Source: Gluconacetobacter sacchari
GTDB taxonomy: Bacteria > Pseudomonadota > Alphaproteobacteria > Acetobacterales > Acetobacteraceae
DNA length: 38,314 nucleotides
Assembly (NCBI RefSeq): GCF_014174255.1
Contig: NZ_JABEQJ010000039.1
Coordinates: 1 to 38,314, forward strand
Direction: 5' to 3'
Part shown: piece by piece, positions 17,118 to 24,646 of the stretch
Numbering within the stretch: position 1 is the first letter of the stretch
Layout of the letters: each line of letters opens with the position of its first letter
The notes under the pieces: generated by a model
Told to the model about the DNA's origin: nothing
Database searches by the model: none
The model's input: only the letters and a program-made list of their open reading frames with translations
Position numbers and translations under genes: made by a program

Positions 17118-17723
17118 TCAGGTGGCCAGACGCCATTCCTGAGCCAGAGGGGTGAACGTATATCCAAGCACGCCGAGACGATCGCACTGCTGACGCAGGC
17201 GCTGGCGATCGACTGTCGGATCGAGTTTCACGGTCTCGCCAAGCGGCCAGAGCGTGTCGAAGAGCGTCTTGTCAGCATCTTCGTCTCGGGCTTTGGTCTC
17301 CGCGGGCGGTGCGGCACCGAACGGTGTCGTATCGACCAGGGGATCTCGGCGATCTCGTGTCCTCGCCTTTCTCGAAGGTCTGACGTCAGACGATGCTGGT
17401 GTCTGGGTTTCCTCGTCGATCGGGTCGACTTCCTGCGGACTCAGTCGCTGGGCATCGTCAGCGCTCAGGGCGTCGATATTGGAGAGGGTCATGCCGCCAA
17501 GCAGCGCACGGATTTCAATGACCATGCGGCCATTGGTCGTATAGGTGGAAGGGCGAATTTCGGCGATGCCGAAATCACCTTCATATTGTCCTTCGGCGTA
17601 TTGCTCGAGTTCGGCGTTCTTGACGACGAACTCGCCGATGGAGGTTGCAAGGCGGCCGACATTGAAATCGCCGTTGCGACCGTGAATGGTCTTGATGGCC
17701 AGGCGGCCGGGGATCGTAATCAT
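17118..17723 (-). CDS. DUF3275 family ICE protein (201 aa)
   Basis: ATG at 17723 after GAGGA. N-terminal MITIPGRLAIKTIHGRNGDF and the following GRLATSIGEFVVKNAELEQY with GDFGIAEI match DUF3275, known almost only from integrating conjugative elements. The middle (about 95-150) is an acidic, Ser/Pro-rich linker with a basic KARTRDRRD patch. The C-terminus VDRQRLRQQCDRLGVLGYTF forms a small helical tail. It is directly downstream of the STY4534-type gene, as in PFGI-1-type elements. Confidence 0.75.
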   Translation of the reverse strand: MITIPGRLAIKTIHGRNGDFNVGRLATSIGEFVVKNAELEQYAEGQYEGDFGIAEIRPSTYTTNGRMVIEIRALLGGMTLSNIDALSADDAQRLSPQEVDPIDEETQTPASSDVRPSRKARTRDRRDPLVDTTPFGAAPPAETKARDEDADKTLFDTLWPLGETVKLDPTVDRQRLRQQCDRLGVLGYTFTPLAQEWRLAT

Positions 17724-17791
17724 GGGGGCGTCCTCGCAGGATGATGCCTCGGTCACACGCTGACGCGGGGCGTCAGGCGCGGGCTGAGGCA

Positions 17792-17818
17792 GCAAGACCC
17801 CGATGATCGGGGTCTTGC
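17792..17818. terminator. Perfect 12-bp stem-loop after STY4534-type gene
   Basis: GCAAGACCCCGA, loop TGA, TCGGGGTCTTGC, starting eight bases beyond the stop at 17826 (minus sense). The stem is GC-rich and perfect, but no T-run follows on either strand. It may stabilise an mRNA end, act as an RNase III-type site, or weakly terminate between the STY4534-type and DUF3275 genes. Confidence 0.65.
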
Positions 17819-17825
17819 CGGAAGA

Positions 17826-18371
17826 TCAGAAGGAATCGGCAAGCGCCGGTACCGGAGTATCGGCGGCGTCTTCCTCGGGCGTATCGGATGCGGGCGCGGA
17901 AATTCCGGGCGTGGCAGCGTCCTGGGAGGGGGATGAGGCAGGGGCCTGGGGCACCTGGTCGCTGGTCTCGGTCGGCTTGGGCTCGGCCTTGTAGACGAGC
18001 TTGCCGTCGATCTTGATCCAGCTGACGAAGAGCAGGCGGGCCTTGAGGCTGACGCCCTGCTCACCGGCACGCTTCCCCTTGGCGTAGGTGAAGATGTCGG
18101 TCCAGAGATCGCCGAGGCGAAAGCCGATCAGGACTTTCTTCTCGCTCTCGACCGCCTGGACGCAACGGCGGATAAGGTGCTGGGCTTCGGAGCCTGAAAC
18201 GCGCGTATCGAAACGCACGTAGGAGGCATCGTTGGCCGGACCGTTCAGGGCTGCGATGTCGCAGGCCAGAAACGGCGCGCCTTTCTTGGGCTTCACCTCA
18301 CGGATCCGGTTGAGATAGCCGAGGCCGGTGATGTGCAGGTCAAAAAAACTGGATTCGTTGGACGTGGTCAT
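17826..18371 (-). CDS. STY4534-family ICE replication protein (DUF3577)
   Basis: 181 aa from the ATG at 18371 (CTGGAGATCCACC upstream). SSFFDLHITGLGYLNRIREV, then KKGAPFLACDIAALNGPAND and KVLIGFRLGDLW, are typical of the DUF3577/STY4534 family. Its OB-like beta pattern has led to an annotation as an ICE replication protein. The last ~45 residues are a Pro/Ser/Ala/Glu-rich tail resembling the acidic tails of single-strand-binding proteins. The 5' leader carries structured RNA element A and a CACACC/GGTGTG hairpin close to the ribosome site. Confidence 0.75.
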   Translation of the reverse strand: MTTSNESSFFDLHITGLGYLNRIREVKPKKGAPFLACDIAALNGPANDASYVRFDTRVSGSEAQHLIRRCVQAVESEKKVLIGFRLGDLWTDIFTYAKGKRAGEQGVSLKARLLFVSWIKIDGKLVYKAEPKPTETSDQVPQAPASSPSQDAATPGISAPASDTPEEDAADTPVPALADSF

Positions 18372-18399
18372 GGTGGATCTCCAGAAAAGAGAGCGGAGA

Positions 18400-18426
18400 C
18401 ACACCCGACCCTGACGGGGAGGTGTG
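18400..18426 (-). promoter_or_regulatory. Hairpin in the STY4534-type gene leader
   Basis: CACACC (18400-18405) pairs with GGTGTG (18421-18426) across a 15-base loop, followed in the minus sense by a pyrimidine tract and TTTTCTGGAGATCC, then the ATG. The TTTTCTGGAGA string is shared with the leader of the gene at 21,667-22,383. Confidence 0.5.
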
Positions 18427-18494
18427 AAACCCCCGCGTGGGTTGATGAAACGATGTTCAGGCATCGCCATCGTTGACGATGGCCGTTCGCGCAT

Positions 18495-18605
18495 GGATGC
18501 CGGTGCGAACCGGGATGATCTACGTGGTGAGAACCACGTCGCAGTCTCGAGGATCATGACTGCCTGGGCATGCGGCTGAAAACATCAGCGGGCATGCTGG
18601 CAGGG
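18495..18605 (-). ncRNA. Structured leader RNA element, copy A
   Basis: A multi-stem region upstream of the STY4534-type gene. On the plus strand: CCGGT-gcga-ACCGG (18500-18513); ACGTGGT-gaga-ACCACGT (18522-18539); one base; GCAGTCTCGA (18541-18550), seven bases, GACTGCCTGGG (18558-18568), in which GCAGTC pairs with GACTGC; then GCATGC-g-GCTGA-aaaca-TCAGC-gg-GCATGC (18568-18597) and CATGCTGGCAGG. Copy B (20,938-21,050) has the same 21 conserved bases, the same one-base linker, and neighbouring stems of different sequence that still pair. That covariation supports a folded RNA, read on the minus strand with the genes. Function unknown; a cis-regulator or protein-binding leader is likely. Confidence 0.6.
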
Positions 18606-18714
18606 TCGCACGCGACTGTAATCCCCCGTGGGCAACAATATGCACCGGGGGTACTTCCTGTTTGCCGTCATGGTGGGGGCAGAGTTGTGGGGCACGCGCC
18701 TCTTTGCAAGCCGC
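18606..18714. other. Gap after the YniB-like gene
   Basis: Short stretch between leader element A and the stop of the membrane protein gene. It contains no gene I can support and no clear terminator. CCCCGTGGGCAACAATATGC then ACCGGGGG could pair as a weak hairpin. Confidence 0.3.
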
Positions 18715-19284
18715 CTACTGCAGACCGAGGAGGTGGCCGATGATTGTAACGCAGAGCGGGAAGACGATACCGGTGACAAGGCTCCAGAGAGGTCCGTCGC
18801 GAAACCCGTGGGTCAGCTTGTTTTCTGTCTCACGGGCCTGGTTGATCTGATTGATCGTGACATCGCCACCGGCTTGAATGTTGCCGATCGATTGCGAGGA
18901 GATGTTGGCGCCGACCAGTTGCTGCAATGTCAGAATATGTTCAGCCTGGGCGATCAATCGAAAATTGCCGAGCGCGCGATCTCTGAGCCAGGCGCCCACT
19001 AGGCAGAAGCTGAGAGCGGTGAGCCCGGCCAGATTAAAGAATGGAACCGGCATATCAAAAGACGGCTCCGGTGCCACCATCCACACGCCTCTGAACCAGG
19101 CGTAATGAGCATAAAGATATTTTATTTCTTGAATAAATGGGAAGAGAATTGGCCTCAATATCGCAGGGTCCGTAAAATAGGCGTATTTTACATATTCGGA
19201 GATTGGTATAAGAAGCCCTATAATGCAGAACGATATTCCAATATATTTGGAACGTGATGCGCGTTTGCGCGCAATTTGCAACAT
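18715..19284 (-). CDS. YniB-like membrane protein with Gly-Asp-Val-Thr-Ile tail
   Basis: 189 aa with an AGGAG-like site. The layout resembles E. coli YniB: helix 1 (YIGISFCIIGLLIPISEYV), a periplasmic-type loop LFPFIQEIKYLYAHYAWFRG with aromatic residues, helix 2 (FFNLAGLTALSFCLVGAWL), and a basic cytoplasmic region. Unlike YniB, the C-terminus continues with ISSQSIGNIQAGGDVTINQI and a last hydrophobic helix (LWSLVTGIVFPLCVTIIGHL). The GNIQAGGDVTINQ stretch resembles short beta-type repeats seen next to membrane helices in some bacterial defence and signalling proteins (weak inference). It looks like cargo within the conserved ICE genes. Confidence 0.55.
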   Translation of the reverse strand: MLQIARKRASRSKYIGISFCIIGLLIPISEYVKYAYFTDPAILRPILFPFIQEIKYLYAHYAWFRGVWMVAPEPSFDMPVPFFNLAGLTALSFCLVGAWLRDRALGNFRLIAQAEHILTLQQLVGANISSQSIGNIQAGGDVTINQINQARETENKLTHGFRDGPLWSLVTGIVFPLCVTIIGHLLGLQ

Positions 19285-19436
19285 GCGGCCGATTTCTCCT
19301 ATCGTGGAGTGGTGTCTGGAACACGGTAGCGGTGCGAAGGATGCGCGCCAAGACCTCGTATCAGGCTGCTGTTCAACAGCACTGCCGCGATGTCATGACG
19401 CGGAGCTACGGACAGCCGATCGCGGACGTGCGGCGT

Positions 19437-19464
19437 AAAAAAGCCCCCGCAGATCTGCGGGGGC
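19437..19464 (-). terminator. Intrinsic terminator after DUF3085 gene
   Basis: GCCCCCGCAGA/TCTGCGGGGGC is a perfect 22-base palindrome at 19443-19464, followed in the minus sense by six Ts (19442-19437). It stands 19 bases past the DUF3085 stop. A textbook rho-independent terminator that separates the genes to its right from the YniB-like gene. Confidence 0.9.
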
Positions 19465-19482
19465 CGTAAGCATTTGCTGCTC

Positions 19483-19839
19483 TCAGGGGATAGGCGGCAC
19501 CGCCAGTAGCGACAATTGCGTCGGGCTGGCGGACAGTTCGAGATCGTCGTCGCTCTCCAGGATGCGGAGGAAGACGCCCTCCTTCGGGTCGAAAAACTCG
19601 CCGAAATCGTCTCCGCCAAGTTCCGCGCGAACCAGTTCCCACCAGTCGTCGAACGGGTCGACATCCGGGTTGCAACCGACCGCGTAGGCGAGCAGTTTGT
19701 GGCGCCCCGTCTCGGTGCGTTCTCCGCGTTCGGAGAGGAAATAGGTCCCTTGATCCTTGGCGAGGATGACACGGCATTGATTGGCGATCGCTTCGGCCAG
19801 CACGGGGCGAAGATCGGCGCCTTTGAATCGTAGTGACAT
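19483..19839 (-). CDS. DUF3085 family ICE protein (118 aa)
   Basis: ATG at 19839 (MSLRFKGADLRPVLAEAIAN), with GGAG upstream. The block LLAYAVGCNPDVDPFDDWWE and the acidic FGEFFDPKEG segment match DUF3085 proteins, found in conjugative elements and plasmids. Small and acidic; function unknown. It is preceded by a terminator-like hairpin and followed by a strong terminator, so it may be a single-gene transcription unit or be controlled by attenuation. Confidence 0.7.
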   Translation of the reverse strand: MSLRFKGADLRPVLAEAIANQCRVILAKDQGTYFLSERGERTETGRHKLLAYAVGCNPDVDPFDDWWELVRAELGGDDFGEFFDPKEGVFLRILESDDDLELSASPTQLSLLAVPPIP

Positions 19840-19861
19840 GGATGGATTCTCCGGTTTTGGG

Positions 19862-19915
19862 AAAAAAAGCTCTCCACCCGAAGGATAGAGAGCCTGCAAG
19901 ACGTGTTTGCAGGCT
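19862..19915 (-). terminator. Tandem hairpins with UUCG loop and T7 run before DUF3085 gene
   Basis: In the minus sense: AGCCTGCAA pairs with TTGCAGGCT (19915-19907 with 19899-19891). A second hairpin, GCTCTC...CC-TTCG-GG...GAGAGC (19893-19869), follows with the very stable C(UUCG)G loop, then seven Ts (19868-19862). The DUF3085 ATG follows 22 bases later with its own GGAG. It has the form of an intrinsic terminator or attenuator placed in a 5' leader. Confidence 0.75.
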
Positions 19916-20052
19916 GTTTGGAACCGATGATTGGGACAATTGGCATCAACAGCGGTACTTCCGGGTTTCAGGCCCGGATTCGAAGCGCGTATCCTTATGG
20001 GTGGTGGTTTCGTTGCGCGAGCAGATGACCAGGCGGTCCTGAACGCTGGAAA

Positions 20053-20865
20053 TCACGCCGCTGGCGCCTGGCGCTGACGGGTTTGCTTTTTGTCGACGAC
20101 GCAGACCTTGATCTGGCGCCAGCTTCCGTCATCGATCAGGCTTTCCAGAACGGCGCCGAGATCGTCGAAATACACATCGTCGATGCGTTCGATCGTCTCC
20201 GTGCCGCGATGCAGTTCGACAACGTAGGTATCTCGGCCGCGATCATAGAGGATCGCGACCTGACCGCAGAATTTCGCGGTGGTGACCGAAAAGCCGATCG
20301 TGGGCGGCGTGGCGATAATATTGGCAGGGCTGGGATCGACCACAGTGAAGTCTCGCGCGCCAGCATCGACAAGCATATGCGTGATGCGCCGGAAGCCATC
20401 CGGGGCGGGCAATTGTTCAAGCTGGCTGATCAGATCGGCCAGCTCGGGACAATCGGGAGACGGGACCGGGAGTTTGGCCGGCGCCGAACCGAGTATGTAT
20501 GTCTTTGAGGTACAAGATGTGCCGTCCGACAAATTCCGGGTCTGCACCTCCGGCGTGTCCGCTCGCAGGCCGTCGAAGCGGCGTCTGGCATACGGTTCGA
20601 CGTGAATTTTAGCCCCATCGTCGGGTGCGACGGTGACGAGCTGACGATCGAGTACGGCGAACTGGGTGCGTCCAGTCTTGACGATGATGGCATCACGGGT
20701 CGTGGCGACGACCGTGCCGTCGAACGGGTTCGGGTCGACATAAAAACCCAGCGTCGAGCGCTTGGGCTGACCATCATAGATGGCGAACTGGAATCTGCGG
20801 GCGTTGGAGGGCACATGGCCACGAACCAGCGTCGGCATCTGTTCACGAATGGATTGGGTGTCCAT
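20053..20865 (-). CDS. Conserved hypothetical ICE protein (270 aa)
   Basis: Start ATG at 20865 (MDTQSIREQMPTLVRGHVPS); the longer frame to 21039 runs through leader element B and is unlikely. Beta-rich N-terminal half (RFQFAIYDGQPKRSTLGFYV, VVATTRDAIIVKTGRTQFAV), then a second domain with ILYDRGRDTYVVELHRGTE and a basic C-terminus (VVDKKQTRQRQ). No catalytic motif recognised. Its Shine-Dalgarno GGGAG is part of the AGCTCCC/GGGAGCT hairpin, and it has the second copy of the structured leader, so its expression looks regulated like that of the STY4534-type gene. Confidence 0.6.
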   Translation of the reverse strand: MDTQSIREQMPTLVRGHVPSNARRFQFAIYDGQPKRSTLGFYVDPNPFDGTVVATTRDAIIVKTGRTQFAVLDRQLVTVAPDDGAKIHVEPYARRRFDGLRADTPEVQTRNLSDGTSCTSKTYILGSAPAKLPVPSPDCPELADLISQLEQLPAPDGFRRITHMLVDAGARDFTVVDPSPANIIATPPTIGFSVTTAKFCGQVAILYDRGRDTYVVELHRGTETIERIDDVYFDDLGAVLESLIDDGSWRQIKVCVVDKKQTRQRQAPAA

Positions 20866-20870
20866 GGAAA

Positions 20871-20895
20871 AGCTCCCTTGAATGCCAGGGGAGCT
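20871..20895 (-). promoter_or_regulatory. Hairpin covering the Shine-Dalgarno of the 20053-20865 gene
   Basis: In the minus sense AGCTCCC (20895-20889) pairs with GGGAGCT (20877-20871); the GGGAG of the second arm is the only good ribosome site before the ATG at 20865. Pairing would hide the site, which suggests translational control. Confidence 0.55.
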
Positions 20896-20937
20896 GCGCC
20901 CGCAAGGGAACAGGGTCCCCTTTGAGGCGTGATGGAC

Positions 20938-21050
20938 GCGGGATGCGTCCGGTGAGGCGGGATGACCGTCACGGTGTGCCGTGATGCAGTCTCGAAGGTC
21001 TCGACTGCCTGGGATGTTGCCGGCAACGCCGGCGAACATGCGTGCAGGAT
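20938..21050 (-). ncRNA. Structured leader RNA element, copy B
   Basis: On the plus strand: GGACGC-gggat-GCGTCC (20934-20950), TCACGG-tgtg-CCGTGA (20969-20984), one base, GCAGTCTCGA (20986-20995), seven bases, GACTGCCTGGG (21003-21013), then ATGTT-GCCGGC-aac-GCCGGC-g-AACAT (21014-21039) and CATGCGTGCAGG. Same order and spacing as copy A at 18,495-18,605; the central stem is identical, the two flanking stems differ in sequence but keep their pairing. About 75-185 bases upstream of the 20053-20865 gene, read on the minus strand. Confidence 0.6.
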
Positions 21051-21149
21051 TGCGCGCGGGCGCCGGGGATGCGGCTGAAAAACGGAAGAGAGCGACCTTC
21101 GTCTTGTCACAAACCGCGCGTCGCCCATGAGGCCGGAGAGCCGACGGGA

Positions 21150-21575
21150 TCAGGTCTCAGGCACGAAGCGGTGCGTTCGGAAGGCGGGAAAGAACAGATG
21201 CGTCCATCGGTCGCCCGGTGTGTGGCCACCGTCGAAACGCACCAGCGCATAGTGATACAGGCCGTCATCGAGCAGATCGCGGATGGCAACAGACCGAAGA
21301 CCTGTATCGGTCTTCCGGCGTGCCATGACTCGCGCGTCGCACGTGATGTCCACCTGTGCGAGACTGGCGAGACAGGAGCGGAACTGCTGATCGAAGTCAT
21401 TCCCGTCGTCAGGCTCTCCGAACACGTCCCTCCAGCCGAGATCCGGCATCATATCGCGGAGGCAGGAAGGATCGTTCTGTTGATCGGCATGGTCGATCAT
21501 GGGCGTGATGACCTGTGCGGTCGATAGGTCGGTCTGATTGGCGGCCGTGCCATCGTGTGAATGGGAACGTGACAT
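21150..21575 (-). CDS. Hypothetical ICE protein (141 aa)
   Basis: ATG at 21575 with AAGGAG upstream. Polar N-terminus (MSRSHSHDGTAANQTDLSTA), acidic centre (DVFGEPDDGNDFDQQFRS) and a beta-rich C-terminus (GLYHYALVRFDGGHTPGDRW). No family recognised. The strong SD and the shared leader architecture support it as a real gene. Confidence 0.5.
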   Translation of the reverse strand: MSRSHSHDGTAANQTDLSTAQVITPMIDHADQQNDPSCLRDMMPDLGWRDVFGEPDDGNDFDQQFRSCLASLAQVDITCDARVMARRKTDTGLRSVAIRDLLDDGLYHYALVRFDGGHTPGDRWTHLFFPAFRTHRFVPET

Positions 21576-21595
21576 GGGGATACTCCTTCGTCGAG

Positions 21596-21633
21596 ACGCG
21601 AGCGCCGCATCACTGTCGGATTGGCGCTCGCGT
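21596..21633 (-). promoter_or_regulatory. 11-bp stem-loop before the 21150-21575 gene
   Basis: ACGCGAGCGCC (21596-21606) pairs perfectly with GGCGCTCGCGT (21623-21633) around a 16-base loop. It lies between the 22 kb gene's stop and the AAGGAG of the next gene. No T-run follows, so processing or partial termination is as likely as full termination. Confidence 0.65.
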
Positions 21634-21666
21634 GTGCTCAGAGATATTGGTTTTTGAAAATGCCGA

Positions 21667-22383
21667 TTATGGCTCGTAGAGTTCGAGCCCTTCGAGGTCT
21701 GGAGCATCCTGGTCGAAGATCAGAATGCGGATATCGGCCTCGCCCGCGCGTTGCAGAATGTCGGCAAGAACCACGGGCAAACCACGGTCCAGGTTCTCTT
21801 GCCGCAACTCCTGGGGGGTGATGCCGTCGAGACGCAGATTGTCGTCGGTCCACGGCGTGGCGAACAGTTTCACGCCGACGGCCGGGCTGTCGGTGATAGG
21901 GAAGACGATGAACGGGAAGCCCGTAGGTGTGTGCTCGGTTGCCAGGCTGGTGAGGTATTCCCACGCTTCGCCGGTGAGATGGGCCGCGCTGATTTCCCAG
22001 CTGCGGCTGTAGACTCCGGTCTCGAAACTCAGGCGGCGCACGGTCTCCCGCGCCGCCTCGGGAGAACCGGCATCGCCGATATGAATTGGCTGGCCATCGA
22101 AATCGTCGCCGTAAACGGCGTAGAGAATGGCGCGGACGACACCCGCGTTGCCTTTGGTCGGCTCGATCCCGGAAGTGCCGGTGTCCCGGTCGCCGGGAAT
22201 TACGGCGAAATCAAGCGTTACAATGCAGCGTGAGTGCAGCAAATCGTCGTCGCTGAAATGGACTTGCTCGGTATGAACCGGCCGCCGCAGAAGTGGGTAA
22301 TCGGCTCCGGTGTCGATGCAGAGCATGCGCACGACGCGCAGGTTCTGATAGCCGCGGGCAAACGGATTGATTTCGTGTGACAT
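21667..22383 (-). CDS. Conserved hypothetical ICE protein (238 aa), possibly DUF5983-like
   Basis: Starts MSHEINPFARGYQNLRVVRM with CTGGAG upstream. The C-terminal third, with WEISAAHLTGEAWEYLTSLA and GFPFIVFPI, resembles by eye the 'SxAHL...' core of DUF5983 plasmid proteins (weak). The rest, including RPVHTEQVHFSDDDLLH, is unassigned. It ends in acidic DQDAPDLEGLELYEP. No enzyme motif. Confidence 0.55.
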   Translation of the reverse strand: MSHEINPFARGYQNLRVVRMLCIDTGADYPLLRRPVHTEQVHFSDDDLLHSRCIVTLDFAVIPGDRDTGTSGIEPTKGNAGVVRAILYAVYGDDFDGQPIHIGDAGSPEAARETVRRLSFETGVYSRSWEISAAHLTGEAWEYLTSLATEHTPTGFPFIVFPITDSPAVGVKLFATPWTDDNLRLDGITPQELRQENLDRGLPVVLADILQRAGEADIRILIFDQDAPDLEGLELYEP

Positions 22384-22424
22384 GGGAATTCTCCAGAAAA
22401 TGGTCGCTGGAGGCCCCTGATGCC

Positions 22425-22491
22425 GGGGTCGGACCCCAGCGGGTGAGAAGGGACGTGGATGGTTACGGGGCGTTTTCCGGCGTCGCGCCGG
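22425..22491 (-). promoter_or_regulatory. Two hairpins in the leader of the 21667-22383 gene
   Basis: CCGGCG-tcg-CGCCGG (22477-22491), followed in the minus sense by AAAACG, and GGGGT-cgg-ACCCC (22425-22437). The pair fits the recurring hairpin-then-SD leader pattern of this region. Confidence 0.45.
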
Positions 22492-22510
22492 TAAGGAACT
22501 TGTTGACCCG

Positions 22511-22795
22511 TCAGGCCGTCAGGTCGTCGGACTTCGCCAGAGCCGCGAGAACGACATTGGGGGACAAGGCATCGGCGACCCGTTCGTAAATGACCGGGGC
22601 TTCGCTGTAGCAGACGGCTTCGGCGGTGCCGTCACCGATGGGAAAACGCGTGATATCCACGTCATCCGCATCCTGCGTGTCATAGTCGACGACGACGACA
22701 CGAGGCTCTGGCAGGGTGGCGGGCCATCCCTGAAGAACGACGGCAATGACGAGGCCGCCTTCGAGGGCAACCGCGATGGAAGGTGTTTCAGACAT
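22511..22795 (-). CDS. Hypothetical ICE protein (94 aa)
   Basis: ATG at 22795 (MSETPSIAVALEGGLVIAVV), AAGGAG seven bases upstream. Alternating beta-strand pattern (VVLQGWPATLPEPRVVVVDY) and acidic middle (DTQDADDVDITRFPIGDG). Similar small proteins are frequent in alphaproteobacterial plasmids, but I cannot name a family. Confidence 0.5.
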   Translation of the reverse strand: MSETPSIAVALEGGLVIAVVLQGWPATLPEPRVVVVDYDTQDADDVDITRFPIGDGTAEAVCYSEAPVIYERVADALSPNVVLAALAKSDDLTA

Positions 22796-23060
22796 GATCG
22801 CTCCTTCGGGAAACAGAGAGGCAGACGACCTCGCATGAGGCGCTGCCAAATCAGGTTGGAGTGGAAGAAATTCGCAGCGGGAGAATGCGAACACTCGGCC
22901 GTCGGGGCAGATGCAATCGGCGCCGGAGCGCGGAGAAAGGCCGCATCGACGCCTGACAGGCGCGCGTCCGCAACCTGATGCGAGGCGGACGAGGTGTGGT
23001 CCACGCGGAGTCATCCGCGTCGCAGCCCGGGGACCGTGGCTGCTGGCATGTGCCGACGGG
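22796..23060. other. Gap between Dcm-type gene and the 94-aa gene
   Basis: 265 bases. CCTC-atgc-GAGG (about 22,828) and TTCGCA (22871-22876) pairing with TGCGAA (22886-22891) are small inverted repeats in the 94-aa gene's leader. I see no further gene; the long frames on both strands here are shadows. Confidence 0.4.
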
Positions 23061-24602
23061 TCAGCGCGTGCGGAGATCAGGATCGATGTGGTGCGCCGTG
23101 GCGTCGCTTGCCAATGCGCTGTTCCCGCCCTCCCCGTTATGCAGGACGTTCTTCAGGCGGTGCCCGAGCCACCCCATGCACGGCACGGCCATGGAATTGC
23201 CGATGGCCTTGTAGCGGGGTGCATCCGCGGCGGGTTTGCCGCGGTAGGGCACCAGCGTGTAGCCGTCGGGCAGGCCTTGCAGGCGCTCGCATTCGACCGG
23301 CATCAGACGACGGACCCGCCATGTCGACCAGGGTGGCGTTCCGCGCTCGGGGGTATAGAGAAGCTGCGTGCTGCAGGCGGGCGCTACAATATGTCCCTTG
23401 TCGCCGCCGCCGCTGCTGGCGCGCAGAGCCGGGGAGAGCGCCCCGCCCAGTTCGGCGCGGACACCATCCGCGCGTCCGCGAAATGTGACGCTGACCACCA
23501 TCGGGCGGCCCTGGCCCGGTTTGCCGCCCCCGGTGGACAGCGCCCCCGCGATCTGGCCGTGGCCGGATTCGAAGCGGACTTCGCCGCGCGTGTTCTGCGC
23601 GAACGCCGCGATGGGTGGGCAGGCCACGATGGGCACGCCCTTTCCGGTGCCGTCCTCGCCGCTTCCCTTACCGCCGTTGGCCGTGCTCAGCGTGTGGCTG
23701 ATGGAGCCCGCGACCGATTGTACCATGAAGGTTTCGACGTCGAAGTCGTTCTTCGGGCCGGCCGCCGCGGTCAGGCAGGCCGCGACATCGATCGAGCCCC
23801 GCGTATTGCCGCCGCCAAAGGAGAGTGTGATCGGGTCATAAGGACCCTTCACCCGGGCATAGTCACTCGGGACGCGAGAGCTTGGCGCAGCAGCATCGGC
23901 AGGTTCTTGCCACGGCGCGAAGCCCTGCGCAGGATCCCGGCGCAGGCCTTCGGACTCAAAAAGTACTGCGGCGGGATCGACGTCGTCTCGACCACTTGCC
24001 ACAAGAAACACGCGGCGGCGTCGTTGGGCGACTCCGAAATATTGGGCGTCGAGCACACGCCATGCGATGCGGCGGCGGGGACCAGACACGTGACCCGCGT
24101 ATGTCCACTTTCCCCCTGGCGGCTCGAGCGCGCGGTCTTCTCCGGCCAGGAGGCCCAGAAAGAGGCCGAAGGCGTTGTCGCGGGCGCTGAGGACGCCGGG
24201 CACATTTTCCCAGACGAGCGTCGAGCGCGGGCGGCGGGTTTCGGTGCGGACCTGATCGATGGCATTGGCAAGCTCCACATAGGCGAGGGTGAGCGCTCCG
24301 CGCGGATCGGCCAGGCCCTGGCGGAATCCCGCGACGCTGAAGGACTGGCAGGGGGTTCCTCCGACCAGGATGTCCGGCGCGACCGTGCTGCCGTCGCGAA
24401 TTTTCGGGGCGAGAGTGGTCATGTCGCCCAGGTTCGGAACGTCGGGGTAATGGTGTGCGAGCACCGCGCACGGAAAGGGTTCGATCTCGGCGAACCAGGC
24501 GGGTCGCAGGCCGGCCGGCTGCCAGGCGAGGGTCACGGCCTCGATGCCGCTGCACACGCTGCCATAAAGCAGGGCGGGCGGCGCACTGTGTCCAGAGTTC
24601 AT
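23061..24602 (-). CDS. DNA cytosine-5 methyltransferase (Dcm-like)
   Basis: 513 aa, ATG at 24602 with AGGAG nine bases upstream. All main C5 motifs are visible: I (YGSVCSGIEAVTLAWQ), IV with catalytic C85 in GGTPCQSFSVAG, VI ENVPG (132-136), VIII AQRRRRVFLVA, and a C-terminal motif X region YKAIGNSMAVPCMGWL. The region between VIII and IX (about residues 215-420) is a long target-recognition section. No restriction partner is adjacent; with two other methyltransferases here it probably shields the element from host restriction. The start has a hairpin leader, like its neighbours. Confidence 0.85.
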   Translation of the reverse strand: MNSGHSAPPALLYGSVCSGIEAVTLAWQPAGLRPAWFAEIEPFPCAVLAHHYPDVPNLGDMTTLAPKIRDGSTVAPDILVGGTPCQSFSVAGFRQGLADPRGALTLAYVELANAIDQVRTETRRPRSTLVWENVPGVLSARDNAFGLFLGLLAGEDRALEPPGGKWTYAGHVSGPRRRIAWRVLDAQYFGVAQRRRRVFLVASGRDDVDPAAVLFESEGLRRDPAQGFAPWQEPADAAAPSSRVPSDYARVKGPYDPITLSFGGGNTRGSIDVAACLTAAAGPKNDFDVETFMVQSVAGSISHTLSTANGGKGSGEDGTGKGVPIVACPPIAAFAQNTRGEVRFESGHGQIAGALSTGGGKPGQGRPMVVSVTFRGRADGVRAELGGALSPALRASSGGGDKGHIVAPACSTQLLYTPERGTPPWSTWRVRRLMPVECERLQGLPDGYTLVPYRGKPAADAPRYKAIGNSMAVPCMGWLGHRLKNVLHNGEGGNSALASDATAHHIDPDLRTR

Positions 24603-24646
24603 TTTGGGTGTCTCCTGTTCGGGTATCGGGAAAGCAGGAGCAAGGC

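Noticed and set aside
16547-17167. N-terminal extension of the 15896-16546 gene
   Set aside because: Overlaps the DUF6927 gene in another frame and crosses its leader; the shorter start has a ribosome site.
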